Source: Kribbella sp. CA-293567 (GTDB taxonomy: Bacteria; Actinomycetota; Actinomycetes; Propionibacteriales; Kribbellaceae). Taken from it: a stretch of 64,000 bases of DNA. Below are positions 1 to 6,020 of this stretch, piece by piece. Numbering within the stretch: position 1 is the stretch's first letter; each line of letters opens with the position of its first letter. The notes beneath the pieces are model-generated. The model did no database searches. It worked only from the letters and a program-made list of their open reading frames with translations, and was not told where the DNA came from. The position numbers and the translations under genes were made by a program. The stretch lies in NCBI RefSeq assembly GCF_027627575.1, contig NZ_CP114065.1:1550001-1614000 (forward strand), given 5' to 3'.

Positions 1-610
1 CGAGGAAGTGGCTGGAATCGATGCCGGTGCCTTCTTCGACGACCAGGTGAAACGTCTGCCGGGTTTCGGCCGCTGGTTCCCCCGCTTCGAACTCGATGCT
101 GAAGGCAAGCTTTCCGTCCAGCTCCGGCCGGCCCCACCGCAAGGCGGCCGGATCCGGGTGGTCGTGCACGACGGTCCCGACCCGCGCACTCAGCCGCTGG
201 TCAAAGGCCCGGACCTGGCGGCCCTCGGCGACCTGAAAGCCCAGGCGAACAAGGCGTTCGGTGCCGACGAGGTGCTGCTGACCGACCCTGACGGAACAGT
301 CGTCGAGGCGGCGTACTCGGCCGTCCTCTGGTGGGAGGACGACACTCTCTGCGTCCCGCCCGCAGAGCGGGCCTACCTGCCCTCGGTCACCGCGGAGCTG
401 GTACGCCGGATCGCTGCCTCCGAGGAGGTCGACGTGGCCGAGCGGGCCCGCACCGCGAGCGACCTGGCCGCCACCGAGGTGTGGCTGGTGAACGCCCTGC
501 ATGGGATCCGGCCGGTCGAAGCCTGGGCGCACGACCCCATCGACCCCCTCCCGTTCACCCGCTCCAAGGCCTGGCAGCAGACCTTGCTGGACTCGGCGGC
601 CACCCTTTGA
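1..610 (+). CDS. Class IV aminotransferase family protein, 5' end cut by window
   Basis: A PLP enzyme of the branched-chain aminotransferase/aminodeoxychorismate lyase fold. The frame is open to the left edge (codons run from base 2), so the true start is upstream; the GTG at 8 is only the first start inside the window. Counting from it, KGPD near residue 66 fits the context of the PLP lysine in this family. LLTDPDGTVVE (about 90-100) is the usual G-x-V-x-E stretch, and the tail WLVNALHGIRPV is typical of PabC-like proteins. About 200 residues are visible against roughly 240-290 for full-length relatives, so some N-terminal sequence is missing. The substrate (4-amino-4-deoxychorismate, a D-amino acid or a branched-chain acid) cannot be told from what is here. 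Confidence 0.8.
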   Translation, partial: EEVAGIDAGAFFDDQVKRLPGFGRWFPRFELDAEGKLSVQLRPAPPQGGRIRVVVHDGPDPRTQPLVKGPDLAALGDLKAQANKAFGADEVLLTDPDGTVVEAAYSAVLWWEDDTLCVPPAERAYLPSVTAELVRRIAASEEVDVAERARTASDLAATEVWLVNALHGIRPVEAWAHDPIDPLPFTRSKAWQQTLLDSAATL

Positions 611-627
611 TCCACTCGCCGTGAAAA

Positions 628-648
628 GTGATATCACTATGCTATCTT
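628..648 (+). promoter_or_regulatory. Promoter with 10-bp palindrome before the SPFH gene
   Basis: GTGATATCAC (628-637) is a perfect 10-bp palindrome. It abuts -10-like hexamers TATGCT (638-643) and TATCTT (643-648); the second lies 6 bases before the ATG at 655, the usual leaderless spacing in actinobacteria. A repressor bound here would cover the core promoter. The ribbon-helix-helix protein encoded two genes on is the obvious candidate binder (inference). Confidence 0.6.
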
Positions 649-654
649 CGAGGT

Positions 655-1569
655 ATGAGCGCACAGACTGACGTAGTGGTGGACATGCCCAAACCCAAGG
701 TGACCGAGCGGCCGGCGGGAGATCTGAGCGGCTGGCCGATGGCCGCGCTCGCCTTCGTTCTGCTGGTCGGCGGTGCCGTGCTGTTCGCCGTCGGGCTGGA
801 AGGCGAGCGGACCGCCGTCATCGTCGCCGGCACCGCTGCCTTCGTGCTCGGCGCCATCGTCGCGGCCGGGCTCACTCCGGTGTCACCGGGCCGGGCCCGG
901 GTCCTGCAGATCCTCGGCCGGTACGCCGGAACGATCCGCACCGACGGACTCCGCTGGGTGAACCCGATCTCCGACCGCAAGCAGATCTCCACCCGGATCC
1001 GCAACCACGAGACGGCCGTTGCCAAGGTCAACGATGCCGACGGCAACCCGATCGAGATCGCCGCGGTGGTGGTCTGGCAGGTCGAGGACACCGCGCAGGC
1101 GATGTTCGAGGTGGACGACTTCGTCGAGTTCGTCGCGATCCAGACCGAGACCGCGGTCCGGCACATCGCCAACAGCTACCCCTACGACGTGCACGACGAG
1201 GCCGGCGGGATGTCGCTGCGGGACAGTACCGACGAGATCACCGAGAAGCTGTCGGCCGAGATCGGCGTCCGGGTGCAGGCGGCCGGCGTCCACGTGATCG
1301 AGTCCCGGATCACCCATCTCGCCTACGCGCCGGAGATCGCCCAGGCGATGCTGCGCCGCCAGCAGGCCGGTGCGATCGTGGCGGCCCGGCAACGGATCGT
1401 CGAGGGCGCGGTCGGTATGGTCGAGCTCGCGCTGGCGCGGCTGTCGGAGCGTGAGGTGGTCGAGCTGGACGAGGAGCGCAAGGCGACGATGGTCAGCAAC
1501 CTGCTCGTGGTGCTCTGCGGCGACCGCGACGCCCAGCCTGTGGTCAACGCCGGGTCGCTCTACCAGTGA
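655..1569 (+). CDS. SPFH/band-7 domain membrane protein
   Basis: A 304-residue stomatin/prohibitin-like membrane scaffold protein. Two hydrophobic segments lie at about 28-49 and 53-75. The SPFH domain follows from about 78 (a [17 protein letters not shown] stretch, then the [17 protein letters not shown] core) and ends in a helical region with [18 protein letters not shown]. The start is the ATG at 655; an in-frame GTG at 628 falls inside the promoter palindrome and is unlikely. The SPFH family forms membrane microdomains and oligomeric rings; the job of this member is unknown. It is followed after 9 bases by a small ribbon-helix-helix gene on the same strand, a pairing I believe recurs in actinobacteria. 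Confidence 0.85.
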   Translation: MSAQTDVVVDMPKPKVTERPAGDLSGWPMAALAFVLLVGGAVLFAVGLEGERTAVIVAGTAAFVLGAIVAAGLTPVSPGRARVLQILGRYAGTIRTDGLRWVNPISDRKQISTRIRNHETAVAKVNDADGNPIEIAAVVVWQVEDTAQAMFEVDDFVEFVAIQTETAVRHIANSYPYDVHDEAGGMSLRDSTDEITEKLSAEIGVRVQAAGVHVIESRITHLAYAPEIAQAMLRRQQAGAIVAARQRIVEGAVGMVELALARLSEREVVELDEERKATMVSNLLVVLCGDRDAQPVVNAGSLYQ

Positions 1570-1578
1570 GGCCGGCAG

Positions 1579-1782
1579 ATGGCCGCTGAACGCAAGAAGA
1601 TCCTGTTCCGGCTGGATCCCGTGGTGCACGACGCGCTGGCCCGCTGGGCCGCCGACGACCTGCGCAGCACCAACGCCCAGATCGAGTTCCTGCTCCGCCG
1701 TGCTCTCGCCGACGCCGGCCGTCTTCCGGGCAACGTCGGCAAGATGCGGGGTCCGGGCAGGCCGGCCAAGGATGATTCCTGA
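1579..1782 (+). CDS. Small ribbon-helix-helix (Arc-type) DNA-binding protein
   Basis: 67 residues. KKILFRLDPVVHDAL is a beta strand plus helix A of an Arc/MetJ fold, and DDLRSTNAQIEFLLRRAL is helix B; a short basic Gly/Pro tail ends the protein. RHH proteins bind DNA as dimers through the antiparallel beta strand. Spacing to the SPFH gene is 9 bases, so the two are probably co-transcribed. It may autoregulate through the palindrome at 628-637. It resembles an antitoxin, but I see no toxin gene beside it; the SPFH protein is the only partner. Confidence 0.75.
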   Translation: MAAERKKILFRLDPVVHDALARWAADDLRSTNAQIEFLLRRALADAGRLPGNVGKMRGPGRPAKDDS

Positions 1783-1837
1783 CGCCTGTCCGGCCGCCCG
1801 GAAGTTCTGATTGCACCTCGCCCGGCGTCGGTGCTAC

Positions 1838-1869
1838 GGTTCATCAGTCAAGTAATGAACCTATGAACC
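1838..1869 (+). promoter_or_regulatory. Inverted repeat, probable GntR (YtrA-type) operator
   Basis: GGTTCAT (1838-1844) and ATGAACC (1855-1861) form a perfect 7-bp inverted repeat with a 10-bp spacer. A third copy of ATGAACC sits at 1863-1869. The site is just upstream of the GntR start at 1891, where an autoregulator would bind. The GntR ribosome-binding site (GGGAGGGGG) follows. Confidence 0.65.
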
Positions 1870-1890
1870 GAAGAACCGGGAGGGGGCACG

Positions 1891-2250
1891 GTGTTCGACG
1901 ATCGCAGTCCGATCTACCTCCAGATCGCGGAGCAGATCAAGAACGACATCGTCACGGGCGCCCTCGCCGAGAACGAGCAGGTGATGTCGACGAACCAGTA
2001 CGCCGCGTTCTACCGGATCAACCCCGCCACCGCCGCCAAGGGTTTCGCCCAGCTGGTCGACGAGGGCGTGCTCTACAAGAAGCGCGGGATCGGCATGTTC
2101 GTCAGCCCGGACGCCCGCGACCTGCTGCGGACCGGCCGCCGTGACTCGTTCTTCGCCGAGGTGGTGGATCCGATGATCCGCGAGGCCAAGGCGATCGGCG
2201 TACCACTGACCGAGATCGTCCAGCACCTGCAGAAAGATGGTGAGCCGTGA
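1891..2250 (+). CDS. GntR family regulator, YtrA subfamily
   Basis: 119 residues. The winged helix covers about 1-75 (SPIYLQIAEQIKNDIVTG, then MSTNQYAAFYRINPATAAKGF). A short helical tail of about 40 residues follows, the hallmark of YtrA-type GntR proteins, which have no large effector domain. It starts at GTG 1891 behind GGGAGGGGG. It leads an operon with ABC exporter genes and overlaps the next gene by 4 bases (GTGA). YtrA regulators usually repress their own ABC operon and respond to cell-wall-active or membrane stress; the signal here is unknown. Confidence 0.88.
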   Translation: MFDDRSPIYLQIAEQIKNDIVTGALAENEQVMSTNQYAAFYRINPATAAKGFAQLVDEGVLYKKRGIGMFVSPDARDLLRTGRRDSFFAEVVDPMIREAKAIGVPLTEIVQHLQKDGEP

Positions 2251-3164
2251 GGACCAGCGGCCTGGGAGTGAGCACCGAGAACCTCACCGTCAGGTTCGGC
2301 GGCGTACCGGCGCTGGACGGGCTGGATCTGCAGCTCGCGCCGGACAAGATCCACGGGCTGCTGGGCCGCAACGGCTCCGGCAAGAGCACGCTGGCCGCGG
2401 TGCTGGCCGGCTTCCGGCGGCCCGACGCCGGGCGGGTGCTGATCAACGGCGGCGACCTGGGCGCCGGGCTCGCGCCGTACGAGGACGCTGTGGTGACCAG
2501 CCGGGTCTGCCTGATCCGGGAGTCGGGTGACCTGGTCGACTCCGCACCCGTCAAACACGTCCTCGCGCTGGCGAGCAGCCTGCGGCCGTACTGGGACGAC
2601 GACCTGGCCGGCGACCTGCTGGACAGGTTCGAGGTCCCGACCCGCAAGAAGGTGCAGAAGCTCTCGCGGGGCAAGAAGTCGGCGCTCGGCGTTGTGCTGG
2701 GACTGGCCAGCCGCGCGCCACTGACGATCTTCGACGAGACCTACCTCGGCATGGACGTGCCGTCCCGCCAGTTGTTCTACGACGCGCTGCTGGCCGACTA
2801 CACCGAAGTACCGCGGACGATCGTGCTGTCCACCCACCTGGTCAGCGAGGTCAGCGCGCTGCTCGAGGAGGTCGTCATCCTCGACCACGGCAAGCTCGTC
2901 ACCCAGTCCCCGGTCGACTCGCTGCGGGGTCGCGGCGCCTCGATCGTCGGCTCGGCAACGGCCGTCGACGAAGTGACCAGCGGCCTCACCGTGCTGGCCG
3001 AGCAGCGGCTCGGTGGCACCAAGTCGGTCACGGTGCTGGGCGATCTGGACGCTGCGCTGCTCGCGCGGGCTCGCTCGGCCGGGCTGGAGATCGGTCCGGT
3101 CGGCCTGCAGGACCTCTTCGTCCACCTGACCGGTACGACGCGTACGAAGGAGACCAGCAGATGA
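2247..3164 (+). CDS. ABC transporter ATP-binding protein
   Basis: 305 residues. Walker A is GRNGSGKST (about 38-46). The signature is a degenerate LSRGKK, Walker B is LTIFDE, and the switch histidine is in LSTHL. The region after about 210 is a C-terminal extension. The degenerate signature motif is common in YtrB/EcsA-like exporters. The gene starts at GTG overlapping the regulator stop and overlaps its permease by 4 bases, so it is translationally coupled to both. It probably powers the permease encoded next; substrate unknown. Confidence 0.88.
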   Translation: MRTSGLGVSTENLTVRFGGVPALDGLDLQLAPDKIHGLLGRNGSGKSTLAAVLAGFRRPDAGRVLINGGDLGAGLAPYEDAVVTSRVCLIRESGDLVDSAPVKHVLALASSLRPYWDDDLAGDLLDRFEVPTRKKVQKLSRGKKSALGVVLGLASRAPLTIFDETYLGMDVPSRQLFYDALLADYTEVPRTIVLSTHLVSEVSALLEEVVILDHGKLVTQSPVDSLRGRGASIVGSATAVDEVTSGLTVLAEQRLGGTKSVTVLGDLDAALLARARSAGLEIGPVGLQDLFVHLTGTTRTKETSR

Positions 3165-3931
3165 GCACCCAGACCGCGAGTCGCCCCGCGGCCCTGCCGG
3201 GCTCGGTCACCGCGGCAGGCCGGCTGCGGCAGGCCGTGATCGCGATGTCCATCGGGCTGCGGCCGATGATCGTCGGCTACTGGCTCGTGATGACGGTCGC
3301 GTTCCTGGTCGGTGGGCTGATCTCGCAGCTGATCGGGGGCGGTTTCGACAACAGCACCTGGGACTACGGCACCCATTCGCCGAAGTACTTCTCGTCCGCC
3401 ATCGGCATCACGCTGACCCCGGCGATCTTCGCGCTGATGATCGCGCACGGGGTGACCCGGCGGATGTTCGCGCTGGCCGGCAGCATCATCCTGGTCGGCG
3501 CGGCGACCGCGACCGCACTGATCTGGTTGCTGGCCTACCAGGTCGAGCGGGTCGTCTACGACTGGGCCGGACTGACCCAGGCGCTGGCGAACCCGCACCT
3601 GTTCACCAAGACGTCGCAGGTCGGGCTGATCTTCACCGAGTTCTTCCTGCTGATCATCGCGCACGAAGTCGCCGGCTGGCTGATCGGTATCGGCTTCTAC
3701 CGGTTCGGTTTCTGGAAAGGACTCGCGCTGCTGCCGCTCGGTCTCGTACCGGCCGCCGCCGCGGAGTTCCTGCTGGTCGCCCAGTGGCTCGCCGAGGCAC
3801 TGAGCAGTACCGGCTACCACCGTCCGTCGCTGGCGATCGGCGTACCGGGTGTGCTCGCGGTGAGCGCGCTCGGCCTGTACGCCGGTTACCTGCTGCTCCG
3901 CCCGATGGCGCTCAAACCCGCCAAAGGCTGA
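3161..3931 (+). CDS. ABC transporter membrane subunit, about 6 TM segments
   Basis: 256 residues with about six hydrophobic segments, for example around residues 36-56, 80-100, 106-128 and 155-180. There is no conserved catalytic motif and sequence is weakly conserved in such permeases. ATG 3161 overlaps the ATPase stop (ATGA). The position in a YtrA-led operon makes it the channel partner of the 2247-3164 ATPase. Whether the half-transporter works alone or with the second ATPase/permease pair downstream is open. Confidence 0.75.
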   Translation: MSTQTASRPAALPGSVTAAGRLRQAVIAMSIGLRPMIVGYWLVMTVAFLVGGLISQLIGGGFDNSTWDYGTHSPKYFSSAIGITLTPAIFALMIAHGVTRRMFALAGSIILVGAATATALIWLLAYQVERVVYDWAGLTQALANPHLFTKTSQVGLIFTEFFLLIIAHEVAGWLIGIGFYRFGFWKGLALLPLGLVPAAAAEFLLVAQWLAEALSSTGYHRPSLAIGVPGVLAVSALGLYAGYLLLRPMALKPAKG

Positions 3932-3983
3932 CCCCACCCTTTTCCGCTCCACCCGACCCCTTGGTCCCCAGGGAGGCTCCGCC

Positions 3984-4919
3984 ATGCCCGAAAACCTCGA
4001 TGACGACCTGGTCGTCGTCAACCACCTTCGCAAGGCCTACGGCCCAACCGTTGCCGTAGACAACGTTTCGCTGACCGTCCGGACGGGCGAGATCTTCGGC
4101 ATCCTCGGCCCGAACGGGGCCGGCAAGACCACCACGGTCGAATCGATCGCCGGGCTGCGGACGCCGGACGCCGGCACCGTCCGGGTGGCCGGTCTCAACC
4201 CGGCCAAGCGGCGGACCGAGATCACCTCGCTGGTCGGGGTGCAGTTGCAGGCCGGCGAACTGCCCGACCGGATCAAGGCCCGGGAGGCGCTGGAGCTGTA
4301 CGCGTCGTTCTACCCGAACCCGGCCGACCCGGCCGAGTTGCTCGAACGGCTCGGGCTCACCAAGGTGCGGGACACCGCGTTCGCCAAGCTGTCCGGTGGG
4401 CAGAAGCAGCGGCTGTCGATCGCGCTCGCGCTGATCGGCAACCCGAAGCTCGCCATCCTCGACGAGCTGACCACCGGGCTCGATCCGCAGGCGCGGCGCG
4501 ACACCTGGGAACTGGTCAAGGAGGTCCGCGACTCGGGCGTGACGATCATCCTGGTCACGCACTTCATGGAGGAAGCGGAGTACCTCTGCGACCGGATCGC
4601 CATCATCGACGCCGGGAAGGTGGTCGCGCTGGACACCCCGGCGGGGCTGGTCGACGCGGCCCGGGCCGAGCAGCGGATCAGCTTCCGGGTCCTCGGTGAG
4701 CTGGACGACGCGATCCTGAAAGCCTTGCCCGCGGTCGATTCCGTCGCCCGCGACGGTGGCCGCATCGTTGTCAGCGGCAACGACGACCTCCTGGTCGCGG
4801 TCGTCACCGAACTCGCCGCCCGGGGCCTGCCGCCCCGTGACCTGCACACCGAACAGACCACCCTTGACGACGCCTTCCTCGCCCTGGCCGGCCGGAACTT
4901 CGAAGGAGCGGACCAATGA
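3984..4919 (+). CDS. ABC transporter ATP-binding protein, DrrA/CcmA-like
   Basis: 311 residues with all canonical motifs: Walker A GPNGAGKTT (about 38-46), signature LSGGQKQ, Walker B LAILDE, and switch VTHFMEEAE. The C-terminal part matches the drug-exporter DrrA type. The start ATG 3984 has GGGAGG upstream. It follows the first exporter pair after 52 bases on the same strand and overlaps its own permease by 4 bases. Unlike the first ATPase it has an orthodox signature, so the two pairs look like different transporters under one regulator. Confidence 0.9.
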   Translation: MPENLDDDLVVVNHLRKAYGPTVAVDNVSLTVRTGEIFGILGPNGAGKTTTVESIAGLRTPDAGTVRVAGLNPAKRRTEITSLVGVQLQAGELPDRIKAREALELYASFYPNPADPAELLERLGLTKVRDTAFAKLSGGQKQRLSIALALIGNPKLAILDELTTGLDPQARRDTWELVKEVRDSGVTIILVTHFMEEAEYLCDRIAIIDAGKVVALDTPAGLVDAARAEQRISFRVLGELDDAILKALPAVDSVARDGGRIVVSGNDDLLVAVVTELAARGLPPRDLHTEQTTLDDAFLALAGRNFEGADQ

Positions 4920-5644
4920 GCCAGACGCTGACCCTGACCAAGATCGAGAGCAAGCTGTTCGTCCGGGAGTGGGCCAGCCTGTTCTTCGTCTTCGGGCTGC
5001 CGCTCGGCCTGCTGACGATCTTCTCACTGATCGACGACGGCGGTGGCTCGTCGGACGGTATCCCGGCCGGCTTCCTGCCCACGATGGCGATCGGGATCGG
5101 CATCAGCGTCCTCGGGCTGGCCACCCTGCCGATGATCCTGGCCGGCTACCGGGAGAAGGGCATCCTGCGCCGGATGTCGACCACGCCGGTCCGGCCGGTC
5201 AAACTCCTGGTCGCGCAGTTACTGCTGCATCTGGCGGCGAGCATCGTCGTGATCGCGCTGATTCTCGGGGTCGGTGCGCTCGCCTTCGGTTCCGCGCTGC
5301 CGAGCGCCCCGCTGCCGTTCGTCGTCGCGGCGGTCCTCTACACCGTCGCCCAGCTGGCGGTCGGCGTACTGATCGCGGGTCTGGTCTCCACCGCGAAGGG
5401 CGCCAGCGTCGTCGGCAACATCCTGCTCTTCCCGAGCATGTTCTTCGCCGGCGTCTGGACCCCCGGCGATTTGATGCCGGAATCCATCCGCTGGCTCCGC
5501 GACGTCACCCCGATGGGCGCCGGGATGACCGGTATGCAGGAAGCCTGGTCCGGTCAGTGGCCCGGCCTGGTGCACCTGGTCGCACTGGTCGTCGTGATCG
5601 TCGCCTGCGTTGCGCTGGCTGCCCGGTTCTTCCGCTGGGAATGA
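4916..5644 (+). CDS. ABC-2 type permease, DrrB-like
   Basis: 242 residues with about six TM segments. The ABC-2 fold is recognisable from the EKGILRRMSTTPVRP loop (about 79-93) between TM2 and TM3, and from the LFPSMFFAGVWTP segment near residue 175. The start overlaps the ATPase stop (ATGA). Together with 3984-4919 it should form a DrrAB-like exporter for a lipid, drug or peptide. A hairpin at 5647-5673 begins 2 bases after the stop. Confidence 0.88.
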   Translation: MSQTLTLTKIESKLFVREWASLFFVFGLPLGLLTIFSLIDDGGGSSDGIPAGFLPTMAIGIGISVLGLATLPMILAGYREKGILRRMSTTPVRPVKLLVAQLLLHLAASIVVIALILGVGALAFGSALPSAPLPFVVAAVLYTVAQLAVGVLIAGLVSTAKGASVVGNILLFPSMFFAGVWTPGDLMPESIRWLRDVTPMGAGMTGMQEAWSGQWPGLVHLVALVVVIVACVALAARFFRWE

Positions 5645-5646
5645 TC

Positions 5647-5714
5647 GGTTATGCACAGGGGGTGTGCATAACCCGGGACCTTTCTGTGGACGGTTGCACA
5701 CACACTGTGGACGA
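5647..5714. other. Hairpin and cluster of DnaA-box-like 9-mers
   Basis: GGTTATGCACA (5647-5657) and its exact complement (5663-5673) form an 11-bp stem around GGGGG. Each arm contains TTATGCACA, which fits the DnaA consensus TTATNCACA. Further 9-mers close to the actinobacterial box TTGTCCACA lie at 5685-5693 (minus, 2 mismatches), 5694-5702 (plus, 2 mismatches) and 5706-5714 (minus, 1 mismatch). There is no T-run after the stem, so it is a poor terminator. Binding by DnaA is inference. Confidence 0.4.
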
Positions 5715-5759
5715 CACGCTGAAGGTGGCGAGTTCGCGCATTCTCTTGGCCAGAAAGGG

Positions 5760-5789
5760 TTGTGCGGGGAGCAGCCGGGAAGGTAGAAA
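5760..5789 (+). promoter_or_regulatory. Possible promoter of an intergenic RNA
   Basis: TTGTGC (5760-5765) and TAGAAA (5784-5789) are separated by 18 bp. This would start transcription near 5796, just before a run of RNA-like hairpins and a terminator. The match is modest. Confidence 0.35.
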
Positions 5790-5795
5790 TGTCGA

Positions 5796-5980
5796 CACGC
5801 CGCTTCTCCGGAAGCGGCGGGTCGGACGGAAACCGAGGACCCTCGCGGTGGGGATCCCCACTGAGGTAGACCGGTGACGGGGTCTGCCGGACCCGACGGT
5901 CCCGTCTGGGAGGCTGGAGACGTCACCTTCCTTCAGCTATGAGCAGGCCCCTCCGACTCATACTCGGAGGGGCCTGCTTT
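5796..5980 (+). ncRNA. Candidate structured small RNA, about 185 nt
   Basis: The + strand between two convergent genes holds consecutive stable elements. First is a 9-bp stem with a C(TCCG)G tetraloop (5798-5819). Next is the 14-bp palindrome GTGGGGATCCCCAC (5848-5861). A closing stem GGTGACG/CGTCACC (5873-5879 with 5921-5927) then encloses two small hairpins, GGGTC/GACCC (5880-5884, 5890-5894) and GACG/CGTC (5895-5898, 5903-5906). Last is a 14-bp terminator. No open frame with a ribosome-binding site fits. I do not recognise it as tmRNA, RNase P, SRP RNA, or a T-box, cobalamin or TPP element. Confidence 0.45.
5943..5980 (+). terminator. Strong intrinsic-type terminator
   Basis: GCAGGCCCCTCCGA (5943-5956) pairs perfectly with 5964-5977 around a 7-base loop and is followed by TTT on the + strand. 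On the minus strand no T-run follows, so it most likely ends a + transcript: the candidate RNA or read-through from the ABC operon. Confidence 0.8.
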
Positions 5981-6020
5981 CTGCCTGGATAACGAGACCG
6001 GCCGGTCCCCTCCCGACCTC

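Noticed and set aside
628-654. GTG 628 as start of the SPFH protein
   Set aside because: It falls in the palindrome and promoter; ATG 655 has the right spacing to a -10 element.
1579-1782. Complete toxin-antitoxin pair
   Set aside because: Only the antitoxin-like RHH protein is present; no small toxin gene is next to it.
5647-5714. Chromosomal origin
   Set aside because: DnaA-like sites are few and dnaA, dnaN, recF and gyrB are not present; kept only as an unexplained cluster.
5796-5980. tmRNA, RNase P RNA, SRP RNA or T-box
   Set aside because: I could not find the conserved core sequences of these RNAs in the interval.
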